From Sphingopyxis panaciterrulae (GTDB lineage: Bacteria > Pseudomonadota > Alphaproteobacteria > Sphingomonadales > Sphingomonadaceae): 64,000 bases of DNA. This document shows positions 7,505-16,571 of the stretch, one piece after another. The position numbers were made by a program, and so were the translations under genes. The notes beneath the pieces were generated by a model, which was given only the letters and a program-made list of their open reading frames with translations, was not told the origin of the DNA and ran no database searches. Where the stretch lies: NCBI RefSeq assembly GCF_014199295.1, contig NZ_JACIJH010000012.1, positions 1 to 64,000 of the forward strand, in the 5' to 3' direction. How positions within the stretch are numbered: the stretch's first letter is position 1; every line of letters begins with the position of its first letter.

Positions 7505-8655
7505 CAGCGTAGTCCCAGTCCGCGGGCGATGATGCCGCGCAAAATCTCTCGCGTTCCGCCGCGCAGCGAAAAGCTGGGCGCGATATGCGCGACATAGAAG
7601 AGCGCGCGGCGCAGCTCGGCATCGACCGGCACATCGGGCCGCGCGGCGAGGTCGTTCGCGATCGCGGCCGGCAGTTCCTGTTCGAAACTGGTGCCCAGAT
7701 CCTTGACCAGCGAAGCTTCGACGACGGGGCTTTCTCCCTGCGCGAGCAGCGCGGTGCAGGCGATCGACATCGCGCGCAGCGTGGCGAGCCGCGCCGTGAA
7801 ATTGCCGGCGAGCCGCAGCGAGGCCTCGCCGACGCTGCCCTGCTTCTGCAAATGGGCGATCCAGGCGTCGAGCAGGATGATGCTCGAATAGATGCGCTCG
7901 GGACCGCTGCGCTCGAACGCCAGCTCGGCGGTGACCTGCTTCCAGCCTTCATCTTCGGTGCCGATCAGCGCGTCGTCGGGCAGGGCGGCGTCCTCGAAGA
8001 AGACTTCGGCGAAATGCGCGTCGCCGGCCAGATCCTCGATCGGGCGGACGGTCACCCCGGGCGCCTTCAGGTCGACGATCAATTGCGACAGGCCACCATG
8101 GCGATCGGCTGCCGTACCCGACGTCCGCACCAGCGCGATCATGTAGTCGGCGCGATGCGCGTTGGTTGTCCAGATTTTCTGGCCGTTGAGGCGCCAGCCC
8201 GATGCGGTGCGCTCGGCGCGGGTGCGGACGCTTGCGAGGTCCGATCCCGATCCGGGCTCGCTCATCCCGATACAGAAGAAGATTTCGCCGCGACAGATGC
8301 GCGGCAGATAGTGCCGACGCTGTTCCTCGCTGCCGAAATTCAGGATCAGCGGCGCGCTCTGCCGGTCGGCGATCCAGTGCGCCGCGACCGGGGCGCCGAG
8401 CGTCAGCAGTTCCTCGACGACGACGAAACGCGCGAAGGGGCCGCGCTCGCCACCGCCATAGTCGCGCGGCAGCGTCAGGCCGAGAAAACCCGCCTCGCCG
8501 AGCTTGCGGCTGAAGGCGGCATCGAAACCCTGCCACGACCGCGCGCGCTGGTCGGCGCCGAGCGACGCGGCCGCCTCTTCGGCGAGTACCCGGATCGCGG
8601 GACGAAGCGCCTCGTCTTCGGGCGGGAGCGAATGAAAAGTGAAGGTCTCGAACAA
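7504..8655 (-). CDS. Acyl-CoA dehydrogenase
   Basis: A 383-residue full-length acyl-CoA dehydrogenase, using FAD to desaturate an acyl-CoA at C2-C3. Visible motifs are GLTLPRDYGGGERGPF (N-domain), CIGMSEPGSGSDLASVRTRAE (FAD/substrate loop), GWRLNGQKIWTTNAHRADYM (beta-domain) and SLRGGTREILRGIIARGLGLR (C-end). The usual YEGT glutamate position reads RGGT, so the catalytic base must lie elsewhere or in the partner. The only start that keeps the N-terminus is TTG at 8655, with a purine-rich stretch about ten bases upstream. It is translationally coupled to the short dehydrogenase downstream. Confidence 0.88.
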   Translation of the reverse strand: MFETFTFHSLPPEDEALRPAIRVLAEEAAASLGADQRARSWQGFDAAFSRKLGEAGFLGLTLPRDYGGGERGPFARFVVVEELLTLGAPVAAHWIADRQSAPLILNFGSEEQRRHYLPRICRGEIFFCIGMSEPGSGSDLASVRTRAERTASGWRLNGQKIWTTNAHRADYMIALVRTSGTAADRHGGLSQLIVDLKAPGVTVRPIEDLAGDAHFAEVFFEDAALPDDALIGTEDEGWKQVTAELAFERSGPERIYSSIILLDAWIAHLQKQGSVGEASLRLAGNFTARLATLRAMSIACTALLAQGESPVVEASLVKDLGTSFEQELPAAIANDLAARPDVPVDAELRRALFYVAHIAPSFSLRGGTREILRGIIARGLGLR

Positions 8656-8743
8656 GGGGCGACCGTCCTACTGGCTGCGTCGCCCCGCGATGCGCGAAGA
8701 TGCGCTGGGAATCAAATGTCTATTGTGCGGGCGCGGGGCCGGT

Positions 8744-10423
8744 TCAGGCGTGCAGGATGTGATAGACGCCGGGCGCGGCGCGCACGAAGCCCCGGCCTTG
8801 GGTGGCCAGCCGACCGGCGTCGACCGAAGCTTCATCGGCCAGATCGACACGGTAGCGGCCGTGAAGCGCCTGCACCGTGCGGATATTTTTTTCGCCGCCG
8901 AGCGCCTCGACAAGGGAAGCGGGCAGGGTGGCGTCGGTGTCGGCGGTCCGCGATGCGGGCGCCGCAACCGGCACCGCGGCGTCGCTTGCAAGCACGCCGC
9001 GCATCTCTTCGGCGACCAGGTCGGCGACCGGACCGAGCACGACCTGCACCGCGTTCGCCGATGGCCGGATGATGCCGCGCGCGCCGAGCGCCGTCAGCGC
9101 GGCTTCGTCGATCGCCTGGCTGTCGGCGACGATCAGGCGCAGACGCGTCGTGCAGGCGTCGACGCTCGACAGATTCTTCGCGCCGCCGAGCGCCGCGACG
9201 AAGGCCGCGCCGCGCGCGCTGCCGGGTGTGGCGGCCGCCGCCTCGGCGACTTCGCCCGCCTCGCGCCCCGGCGTCGTCAAGTTGAAGCGCCGGATGAAGA
9301 AGCGGAACAGCCCGTAATAGACAAGCGCATAGGCGGCGCCGACGGGGAGCAGCATCCACGGCCGGGTCGCGAGGCTGAAGTTCAGCACATAATCGAACAG
9401 CCCCGCCGAAAAGCCGAAGCCGAGCTTGACGTCGAGCGCGTTCATCAGCGCCATCGCCGCTCCGGTGAGCAGCGCATGGATCGCGTAGAGCAGCGGCGCG
9501 ACGAACATGAAGCTGAACTCGATCGGCTCGGTCACTCCGGTCAGGAAGCTGGTGAAAGCCAAGCTGAACAGCATGCCGCCGACCGCCTTGCGCCGCTCGG
9601 GCCGCGCTTCGTGATACATGGCGAGGCAGGCGGCGGGCAGGCCGAACATCATGACCGGGAAAAACCCACTCATGAAGGCGCCCGCGGCGGGATCGCCGGC
9701 GAAGAAGCGGCGCAGGTCGCCAGTCGCGCCGGCATAGTCGCCGACCACGAACCAGGCGACATTGTTGATGATGTGATGGAGCCCGGTGACGATCAGCAGC
9801 CGGTTGAGCGCGCCATAGAGGAAGAGGCCGAACCCGCCGCTTTCGACGACGACGCGGCCCGCGCTGTCGATTGCGCCGCTGATATGGGCATAGCCATAGC
9901 CCACGACCACAGCGAGCAGCAATCCGGCGACTCCGCTGGCGATCGGTACGAAGCGCCGTCCGCCGAAGAAAGCCAGATATTCAGGCAGCGCGATGGTCGC
10001 GAAGCGGTTGTAGAAGTGGCCGCCGATCAGGCCCGAGAGGATGCCGACCGGAACCTCCAGCCGGTCGATCAGGCCGACCGCCCAATTCTTCATCGCCAGC
10101 GCCGCGACCGGTTCGGGCAGGCCCGCGCCGACGTCGGGCGGCACGGTCAGGAAGGTCTGCGCGCCGTTGGTGGTGACCAGATAGCAGGTCACGCCGGCGA
10201 GCGCCGCGGCGCCATTGCCGTCGCGGGCGAAGCCGACCGCGACGCCGATCGCGAAGAGCAGGCCAAGATTGTCGAAGATCGCGGCGCCCGCTGCCGAGAC
10301 GAAAGCGATGTCGAGCAGGTCGGGCTGGCCGATACGGAGCAGCAGGCCGGCGATGGGCAGCACCGCGATCGGCAACATCAGCGCGCGGCCAAGCGGCTGG
10401 AGCGTTTCGAGTATCTTCCTCAT
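8744..10423 (-). CDS. nagE: PTS N-acetylglucosamine-specific EIICB component
   Basis: A 559-residue PTS permease. The EIIC membrane domain spans about 1-385; its TGLHHIINNVAWF and GVTEPIEFSFMFVAPLLY motifs are typical of the GlcNAc/glucose family. The EIIB domain is at about 400-480 with the phosphorylated cysteine at 424 in DACTTRLRL. A second EIIB-like copy (about 490-559) ends the protein. It keeps the spacing but has QALHGRYRV where the cysteine motif should be. The enzyme imports GlcNAc and phosphorylates it to GlcNAc-6-P using phosphate from the upstream EIIA-HPr-EI protein. The start ATG overlaps that gene's stop, and it is the last gene of the nag operon. Confidence 0.92.
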   Translation of the reverse strand: MRKILETLQPLGRALMLPIAVLPIAGLLLRIGQPDLLDIAFVSAAGAAIFDNLGLLFAIGVAVGFARDGNGAAALAGVTCYLVTTNGAQTFLTVPPDVGAGLPEPVAALAMKNWAVGLIDRLEVPVGILSGLIGGHFYNRFATIALPEYLAFFGGRRFVPIASGVAGLLLAVVVGYGYAHISGAIDSAGRVVVESGGFGLFLYGALNRLLIVTGLHHIINNVAWFVVGDYAGATGDLRRFFAGDPAAGAFMSGFFPVMMFGLPAACLAMYHEARPERRKAVGGMLFSLAFTSFLTGVTEPIEFSFMFVAPLLYAIHALLTGAAMALMNALDVKLGFGFSAGLFDYVLNFSLATRPWMLLPVGAAYALVYYGLFRFFIRRFNLTTPGREAGEVAEAAAATPGSARGAAFVAALGGAKNLSSVDACTTRLRLIVADSQAIDEAALTALGARGIIRPSANAVQVVLGPVADLVAEEMRGVLASDAAVPVAAPASRTADTDATLPASLVEALGGEKNIRTVQALHGRYRVDLADEASVDAGRLATQGRGFVRAAPGVYHILHA

Positions 10424-12906
10424 GTCGCCGTCTCCCCGAATGCGTGCGCCAGCGCCCGCACCTCCGCCGCCGATGTGCATTGCAGCGCGCGGGCCGCGTG
10501 GCCGCGCGCCGCCTCGACCGTCAGGCTGCGAACGATCGCCTTCGCCTCGGCGACGAAGCCGGGCACCGCCGACAATTCGGTGACGCCGAGGCCGACGAGG
10601 ATCGGCAGCGCCGCGGGGTCGGAGGCGAGTCCGCCGCACACGCCGACCCAGCGCCCGCGCGCCGCGGCGAGGCGGCAAGTGTCGGCGATCATCCGCAGCA
10701 CCGCGGGATGCATCGCGTCGACTCCGGCGGCGACCGCCGGGTTGCCGCGGTCCATCGCGAGGACATATTGGGTCAGGTCGTTGGTGCCGATCGACAGGAA
10801 ATCGGCCTCGGCGGCGAGCAGATCGGCGGTCGCGGCGGCGGCGGGCGTTTCGATCATCACTCCGACCTCTACCGGCCCGGCGATGCCCATCTCGCCGCGC
10901 AGCCGGTCGACCAGCGCGCGGACCTGCCGCAGTTCGGAAAGTCCGGTGACCATCGGGATCATGATCCGGCATTGGCCGACGGGCCGGACGCGCAGGATCG
11001 CGCGGAGCTGGGTTTCGAGAAGCGCCGGATGGGCGAGCGCGACGCGGATGCCGCGCTGGCCGAGCGCCGGATTCTCCTCCGCCGGCATTGCGATATAGGG
11101 CGTGGGCTTGTCGCCGCCGATGTCGAGCAAACGGACAATCACCGGCTTGCCTGCCAGCGCGTCGGCGATGGCCTGGTAGGCGGCGTGCTGCTCGTCCTCG
11201 GACGGCGCGCGGTCGCGGCCGAGGAACAGGAATTCGCTGCGCACCAACCCCGAGCCTTCGGCGCCGCTCGCGGCGGCGAGCGCGGCGTCCTCGACCGTGC
11301 CGATATTGGCGAATATCTCGATGCGCGTGCCATCGGCGCTGTGGCAGGCTTCGGCCGCCGCCGCCTGGGCCGCCGCGCGTCGTTCGCCGCGCCGGGCGAG
11401 CCGCGCGGCGAAGGCGTCGCGCGCGGCGGGGGAAGGCGCAGCCGTGACATGCCCGGCCTCGGCATCGAGAAGCAGGTCGTCGCCGTCGGCAACCGCATCG
11501 AGCGCGGTACCCATCGCGACCAGCGCCGGGATTCCCATTCCCGCGCAGAGAATAGCGACGTGTGAGGTCGGGCCACCATGCGCGAGGCACACGCCCGCGG
11601 GCCGGCTCGCCGCGAGCGTCACGAGCTGCGAGGGTAGCAGGTCGTCGGCGACGAGGATCGCCCCCGGCGCGATCGCGTCGGCTTCCACCGGCGCGCCGGT
11701 CAGCACGCCCAGTACTTGCCGCTCCAGATCGATCAGATCGTCGACCCGCTCGATCAGGTGCGCATTGCCTGTTCCGCGCAGCGCCGCGATCTGGTCGTGC
11801 ACGATGCCGCGCCAGGCGAAGCCCGCGCTCGCACCCTCGGCGATACGGCGCCCGGCGCCCGCGAGCAGTTCGGGGTCGTCGAGCAGGGCCAGATGCGCCC
11901 GCATCACCGACGCGGCGCTGCCGCTCGCCGCCTCTGCGCGCGCGGCGATGCGGTCGCGCACGGCATCGCGCGCGGACAGCAGCGCGGCGCGCTCGACCTC
12001 CGCGCCTCGCCCCTCGCGCGCGACGGCGATGTCGGTTTGCCGCAGCCGCGCCGCCGGCCCCATGGCAAGGCCCGGCGAGGCGATCACGCCGCCGATCTGG
12101 CCGGGCGCGAGGGCCGGGGTTTCGACCGCCGGGGCGGGGGCGGGCGCCTTGCTTTCGTTCATGTCGCTGCGTAGCAGGGCGACGATGGCCGACAGCGCCG
12201 CTTCGGCGTCGTCGCCGCACGCCTGTACCGTCACCTCGTCGCCGAAGCGGGTGCCGAGCGCGAGCAACGCGACCGTGCTGCGCGCGTCGCCGCGCTTGCC
12301 GCCGTGGACGAGCTGGATGTCGGCCTGAAATCCGCGCGCGCATTCGCCGATGCGTGCCGCGGGGCGCGCGTGAATGCCGTGGGGCAGCGACAACGTCACC
12401 GCCTGCTCGACCAGCGTCCCGTCGTCGGAGCGCCGCACGGCTTCGCCCGCCACCGGCGCCAGCGTCATCAGCGCCTCGCATGTGCCGACCGCGCAGTCGA
12501 CCGCGCGGCGGGTGATGGTGAAGGCTTCGGCGTTTGTGACGATGACCGGGGTAATCAGGCTCGCCGCCGCCAGGGCGACCGTGTCCATGTCGAAACGGAT
12601 CAGCGGGTCGCCGCGCGCCACGCTCTGGCCGGGCGCGACCAGCGGCGTGAAGCCTCGACCCTTCAGAGCGACCGTGTCGAGGCCGATATGGATCAGCAGC
12701 TCGACGCCCTCGGTGCTGCGCAGCGCGATGGCGTGTGCGGAATCGTGCAGTGTCGTGACTTCGCCATCGAAGGGCGCGACGATGGTGTCGTCGAGCGGCT
12801 GGATCGCGACCCCGTCGCCCATCATTCGCTGGGCGAAGACGGGATCGGGAACGCTGTCGATCGCCGAGGCCCAACCCCTGAGCGGCGAGGTGACGATCAG
12901 GCTCAT
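10420..12906 (-). CDS. PTS EIIA-HPr-EI fusion phosphotransferase
   Basis: An 828-residue cytoplasmic phosphocarrier carrying all three soluble PTS parts in one chain. EIIA(Glc/Nag) is at about 10-150 with His73 in LLIHIGLDTV. HPr is at about 160-250 with His179 in HGIHARPA. Enzyme I is at about 270-828 with His449 in GGPTSHVAIL and the C-terminal PEP-binding VCGGLASDP motif. Phosphate passes from PEP through these sites to EIIB of NagE. It lies third in the operon. The ATG at 12906 gives an EIIA start of normal length; the longer open frame upstream overlaps nagA. Confidence 0.95.
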   Translation of the reverse strand: MSLIVTSPLRGWASAIDSVPDPVFAQRMMGDGVAIQPLDDTIVAPFDGEVTTLHDSAHAIALRSTEGVELLIHIGLDTVALKGRGFTPLVAPGQSVARGDPLIRFDMDTVALAAASLITPVIVTNAEAFTITRRAVDCAVGTCEALMTLAPVAGEAVRRSDDGTLVEQAVTLSLPHGIHARPAARIGECARGFQADIQLVHGGKRGDARSTVALLALGTRFGDEVTVQACGDDAEAALSAIVALLRSDMNESKAPAPAPAVETPALAPGQIGGVIASPGLAMGPAARLRQTDIAVAREGRGAEVERAALLSARDAVRDRIAARAEAASGSAASVMRAHLALLDDPELLAGAGRRIAEGASAGFAWRGIVHDQIAALRGTGNAHLIERVDDLIDLERQVLGVLTGAPVEADAIAPGAILVADDLLPSQLVTLAASRPAGVCLAHGGPTSHVAILCAGMGIPALVAMGTALDAVADGDDLLLDAEAGHVTAAPSPAARDAFAARLARRGERRAAAQAAAAEACHSADGTRIEIFANIGTVEDAALAAASGAEGSGLVRSEFLFLGRDRAPSEDEQHAAYQAIADALAGKPVIVRLLDIGGDKPTPYIAMPAEENPALGQRGIRVALAHPALLETQLRAILRVRPVGQCRIMIPMVTGLSELRQVRALVDRLRGEMGIAGPVEVGVMIETPAAAATADLLAAEADFLSIGTNDLTQYVLAMDRGNPAVAAGVDAMHPAVLRMIADTCRLAAARGRWVGVCGGLASDPAALPILVGLGVTELSAVPGFVAEAKAIVRSLTVEAARGHAARALQCTSAAEVRALAHAFGETAT

Positions 12907-12917
12907 CGGCGCTTCCC

Positions 12918-14060
12918 CTATTGCGCGGTGGTCAGGCGCTGGCCGCCGATCCAGGTTTCGCGCGGGGCGAGCGCGCTGTCTAGCCATACCCAGTCGGCGC
13001 GGCGCCCCGGCGCGAGCGCGCCATGGCTGTCCGACAGCGACAGGAAGGCGGCGGGCGTCGCACTCGCCATCCGCGCCGCTTCGGCGACGTCGAGCCCGGT
13101 GACCTTCACCGTCTCGCGCAGCGCCGTCGCCATGTCGAGATGCGTCCCCGCGAGCGTTCCGTCCTCGAAGATGCAGACGCCGTCCTTCACCGCGATGCGC
13201 TTGCCTTGCAGCGTGAATTCGCTGGCGTCGGTGCCGACGCTCGGCATCGCGTCGGTCACCAGCATGATCCGGTTCGTGCCCTTCACCGCCACCGCGAGGC
13301 GGACGATGGCGGGGTGGAGGTGAACGTCGTCGACGATCAGTCCGCAATAGCAATCCGAATCGAAAGCCGCGCCGACCGCGCCCGGCGCGCGGTGGTGCAG
13401 CGGCGACATCGCGTTGAACAAATGGGTGAAACCGGTCAGCCCCGCCGCGATCGCGCGCTTCGCCTCGTCATAGGTCGCGTCGCTGTGCCCGGCGCTCAGA
13501 ATCACGCCATGCGCGACCAGCGTGCGCAGATCTTCTTCATCGCACAGTTCGGGCGCCAGCGTCAGCATCACCTTGCCGCGCCGCGGCGCGGTGAGCAGCG
13601 CGAGGGTTTCGGCGTCGAGGCGGCGGATACGATGCACCTCGTGGATGCCGCGCTTCACCTCGTTGATGAACGGCCCCTCGATATGGATGCCGACGGCGCC
13701 CGGCACGCCGGCCTCGATCGCGTCGTCGACAGCGGTCAGCGCCGCCGCGATCTGTTCGGGCGTGTCGCTGATCAGCGTCGGCAGGAAGGCGGTGGTGCCG
13801 AAACGCGCGTGCGCGGCGCCGATCGCCGCGATGGCGTCCACGTCGGCCTGGTCGTTGAACAGCACGCCGCCGCCGCCGTTGACCTGCGTATCGACGAAGC
13901 CGGGGAGCAGCCAGCCGCCGCTCAGGTCGATCGCATCGCCGGCGGCGAGGGCCGTGGGCGCGTCGATCGCGGTGATCCGTCCATCCGTGACCCTGATGTC
14001 CGCCGCTTCGACGATCCCGTCGGGCAGGGCGATCCGCCCGTTGTGGAAGCGCAGCGTCAT
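12918..14060 (-). CDS. nagA: N-acetylglucosamine-6-phosphate deacetylase
   Basis: A 380-residue amidohydrolase-fold enzyme that converts GlcNAc-6-P to glucosamine-6-P and acetate. Motifs are LPGFVDTQVNGGGG, GIHIEGPFIN (metal-binding Glu), SAGHSDATYDE and THLFNAMSPLHHR (metal-binding His), and MLVTDAMPSVG (catalytic Asp). The ATG at 14060 overlaps the stop of the SIS-domain gene (ATGA), and the PTS fusion gene follows 11 bp after its end. Confidence 0.96.
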   Translation of the reverse strand: MTLRFHNGRIALPDGIVEAADIRVTDGRITAIDAPTALAAGDAIDLSGGWLLPGFVDTQVNGGGGVLFNDQADVDAIAAIGAAHARFGTTAFLPTLISDTPEQIAAALTAVDDAIEAGVPGAVGIHIEGPFINEVKRGIHEVHRIRRLDAETLALLTAPRRGKVMLTLAPELCDEEDLRTLVAHGVILSAGHSDATYDEAKRAIAAGLTGFTHLFNAMSPLHHRAPGAVGAAFDSDCYCGLIVDDVHLHPAIVRLAVAVKGTNRIMLVTDAMPSVGTDASEFTLQGKRIAVKDGVCIFEDGTLAGTHLDMATALRETVKVTGLDVAEAARMASATPAAFLSLSDSHGALAPGRRADWVWLDSALAPRETWIGGQRLTTAQ

Positions 14061-15082
14061 AGCGTCTCGGTAACCTTGTTCAGATGCGGTGGCGAGTCGG
14101 GGTCGCACCCGCGCGCGAGCGCCAGCGCATTGACCATGCGATAGAAGCTCTGGATCAGCAGTATCGGCTCGATCGCCGGATGGCCGGCGATCGCGGGCAG
14201 GTCGCCGCCGCCGCCGGGGTCGGCGAGCAGCACCGCCGCGCCGCGCGCGCGGAATTCTTGTGCCGCGTCGCATACGCTGACCCCGGCGCGGTCGGTACCG
14301 CCGAGCGCGAGGATGGGGAAGCGCTCGCCGATGATGGCCATCGGTCCGTGGCGCACCTCGGCGGCGCTGAAGGCCTCGGCGTGGAGCGCACAGGTCTCCT
14401 TGAACTTGAGCGCCGCTTCCTGCGCCGCGGCGAGGCCGTAGCCGCGCCCGAGCACGAACAGGTCCGTCGCCCCGGCGAAGGCGGCGACCGCGGGCGACCA
14501 GTCGAGCGCATCGGCGGCGGCCAGCCGTTCGGGCAACTCGTCGAGTGTGCCCGACAGCCCCGTATCTTCGGTCCAGGCGGCGACCAGTGCGGCGATGGCC
14601 GCGAGCGAGGCGATCCAGGATTTGGTTGCCGCGACCGACCGCTCCGGCCCCGCGCCGAGCGCGATCACGGCGTCGGCGAGGTCGGCGAGCGGCGATCCCC
14701 CGGCGTTGACCAGCGCGACGACGAAGGCGCCGGCGGCACGCTGCTGCGCGACGGTGGCGAGCAGGTCGGGGCTGCGGCCCGACTGCGAGATGGCGAGGCA
14801 GAGCCGCGCGCCGGGCGCGGCCGCCGGTGCGTCATAGAGCGACGCGACCGACAGCGCGGCCGAGGCGGTGGGGGTGCCGGTCATCGTCTCGATCAGATAT
14901 TTGGCGTAGGTCGCGGCATGGTCCGACGAACCGCGGCCGCAGGTCACGACCACCGCCGGCGGCGCGGCGCGGAGGCGGGCGCCGATGTTGGCGAAAGTGC
15001 CGCGCATCGTGACCAGCAGGCGCCGCACGACCGCCGGAGCTTCGGCCGCTTCGGTTTCCATCAGCGTCGGTCCGTCTTTCAT
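14057..15082 (-). CDS. SIS-domain glucosamine-6-phosphate deaminase (NagB-II type)
   Basis: A 341-residue protein with two sugar-isomerase (SIS) domains (about 35-180 and 200-335). TCGRGSSDHAATYAKY, CLAISQSGRSPD, the ERSVAATKSW motif and LGRGYGLAAAQEAALKFKET resemble the isomerase half of GlmS. There is no N-terminal glutaminase domain. In GlcNAc operons this type replaces classical NagB and converts glucosamine-6-P to fructose-6-P and ammonia. First gene of the nag operon; its promoter lies just upstream. An internal Met8 is a possible alternative start. Confidence 0.9.
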   Translation of the reverse strand: MKDGPTLMETEAAEAPAVVRRLLVTMRGTFANIGARLRAAPPAVVVTCGRGSSDHAATYAKYLIETMTGTPTASAALSVASLYDAPAAAPGARLCLAISQSGRSPDLLATVAQQRAAGAFVVALVNAGGSPLADLADAVIALGAGPERSVAATKSWIASLAAIAALVAAWTEDTGLSGTLDELPERLAAADALDWSPAVAAFAGATDLFVLGRGYGLAAAQEAALKFKETCALHAEAFSAAEVRHGPMAIIGERFPILALGGTDRAGVSVCDAAQEFRARGAAVLLADPGGGGDLPAIAGHPAIEPILLIQSFYRMVNALALARGCDPDSPPHLNKVTETL

Positions 15083-15391
15083 GCTGCGCGAATCCCCGGT
15101 CGGCGTTCAACTTAATTGGTACTATATAGGTTATAGATTTCCTATCAAGAGGTATGTTGCGCCGATTCCGGTTTTCACGATCCATCCCTTGCGCCGCAGC
15201 CCCTATCGCGCCTCAGACCGGCAGCATGGAGAGGAGGATCGACACAGCGAGGCGATGGGGCCGTCCAGCGAAGGGCGCGGGCAACAGGTCCCGGCGCCCG
15301 GCCTGGGCGGTGAGCGACCGGGCGGGGGCGCCTCTGCTATCGCCGCCGCCGCGCGCGGGCGCTGCGCGGACTGTCCGGCTGATCGGGGATA
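15083..15391. other. Intergenic region between nag operon and its regulator gene
   Basis: 309 bp. The nag promoter occupies 15116-15148. The remaining 15150-15391 is GC-rich and shows no gene I can support. Confidence 0.6.
15121..15148 (-). promoter_or_regulatory. Probable sigma-70 promoter of the nag operon
   Basis: On the minus strand TTGATA (15143-15148) and TATAGT (15121-15126) are separated by 16 bp, about 40 bp ahead of the nagB-II start. A TTGGTA half-site (15116-15121, plus strand) abuts the -10 box. The same hexamer occurs at 16198-16203 over the regulator's start, so it may be part of the GntR operator. The match is by eye only. Confidence 0.5.
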
Positions 15392-16198
15392 TTATCCGTT
15401 CAGTTCCGCCACCACGTCATAGGCATCGCCGCGATAATAGCTTTGCGTATATTCGGCCGTGCGCCCGTCGGGCAGGAAGCCGCGACGCTCGATGAACAGT
15501 CCCGGCGATCCGGGCTCGATTCCGAGCACTTCGGCCTGTTCGGGGGTGAAGGCAATCGCGCGCAGGCGCTGGAGTGCGCGCACCGGCAGACGCCCCGCCG
15601 CCTCGAGCGCTTCGTAGAGCGACGCGCCGACCGCATCGACCGAGGGCAGGCAATAGGCGGGAATCGTCGCATATTCGAGCGCCATGGTCAGATCGTCGGC
15701 GTAGCGGATGCGGTGAAAGCGATAGACGCGCGAGCCTGGCGACAGGCCGAGCGACAGCGCCTCCTCCGGTGTCACCGCGCCTGCGGTCTTGCTGACCCAG
15801 CGGCTGTGTGGCTTGCGCCCGCGCGATACCATGTCCTGCGAAAAGGACGTCAGCTTGGAAAAGCTCTTTTCGACGCGCGGTCGGGTGACGAAAGTCCCCG
15901 CGCCGCGACGGCGCGCGACCAGCCCGTCGCCGACCAACCCGTCGATCGCCTTGCGCACCGTGATCCGCGACACGTCGAACTCCTCGGCCAGGTCGCGCTC
16001 GGTCGGGATCGCTTCGTCGGCCTTGACGATCTGGCCTTCGATCGCGTCGCGCAGGATCTTCTGCAATTGCAGGTAAAGCGGTGTCGGATCGTCCTTCTGG
16101 AGTGGACCCACATGATCGATCAGCGACAAGGACGATGCTCCACCCGATTGCGAGATGCCGCCGGCAAAAACGGCCAGCGCCCTTCCCATGTGTTGCAT
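15392..16198 (-). CDS. GntR/HutC-family transcriptional regulator, probable NagQ/NagR
   Basis: A 268-residue repressor-type protein. The N-terminal winged helix is at about 38-105 (PTPLYLQLQKILRDAIEG, TERDLAEEFDVSRITVRKAI). The C-terminal UTRA effector domain is at about 120-265 (RFHRIRYADDLTMALEYATIP, GSPGLFIERRGFLPDGR, YTQSYYRGDAYDVVAEL). UTRA regulators of amino-sugar operons bind GlcN-6-P or GlcNAc-6-P. It lies between the nag operon and the hexosaminidase gene, so it probably controls both. The start is uncertain: ATG at 16198 or 16189; neither has a strong ribosome site. Confidence 0.85.
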   Translation of the reverse strand: MQHMGRALAVFAGGISQSGGASSLSLIDHVGPLQKDDPTPLYLQLQKILRDAIEGQIVKADEAIPTERDLAEEFDVSRITVRKAIDGLVGDGLVARRRGAGTFVTRPRVEKSFSKLTSFSQDMVSRGRKPHSRWVSKTAGAVTPEEALSLGLSPGSRVYRFHRIRYADDLTMALEYATIPAYCLPSVDAVGASLYEALEAAGRLPVRALQRLRAIAFTPEQAEVLGIEPGSPGLFIERRGFLPDGRTAEYTQSYYRGDAYDVVAELNG

Positions 16199-16571
16199 TG
16201 GTATCGTTGCGTCAATCCTTGCCGCGATTCGGCCCCGCCGTCGAACCTGACGACTTTCCCGATCGGGGGTCTCTGAATCCGCCTGAACGGGGATTTCAAG
16301 GAGGGCGGCCTGCCGGCGAGCCCGCCCCGACGGGAAGATCGGCAATATCAATGTAAAACCAATTGAAAATGAGGCGACCCTCCCGATAGGGGATACCGCA
16401 GTTTTCCCGAGGAAGTGCTGTATCCGAAAGCCGTTGACCGGATGATTTTGACATGACAAATTAAATACAACTTGTCGACGAAAGGATGGTGACGCCGCTT
16501 GGCCCCGGGGTGACGATGAGCAAAAGCATGCGCCCCTTTTCAAGCCGCATCATCGCCAATGGGAGGATGAT
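16199..16571. other. Divergent control region of the GntR regulator and hexosaminidase
   Basis: 373 bp without a gene. An AT-rich patch at 16447-16476 contains TTGACA and an inverted repeat GACAA (16455-16459) / TTGTC (16472-16476). It could be a promoter or operator for the hexosaminidase gene, whose ATG is preceded by GGGAGG. The arms are only 5 bp, so this is weak. Confidence 0.4.

Noticed and set aside
8639..11098. Long plus-strand open frame of 819 codons
   Set aside because: It lies opposite nagE and the PTS fusion gene, which have clear family motifs. The translation is Arg/Gly/Asp/Gln-rich with no recognisable domain, as expected for antisense frames in GC-rich DNA.
16455..16476. Firm GntR operator upstream of the hexosaminidase gene
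   Set aside because: The inverted repeat has only 5-bp arms and does not match the nag promoter region, so it is noted only as a weak possibility.
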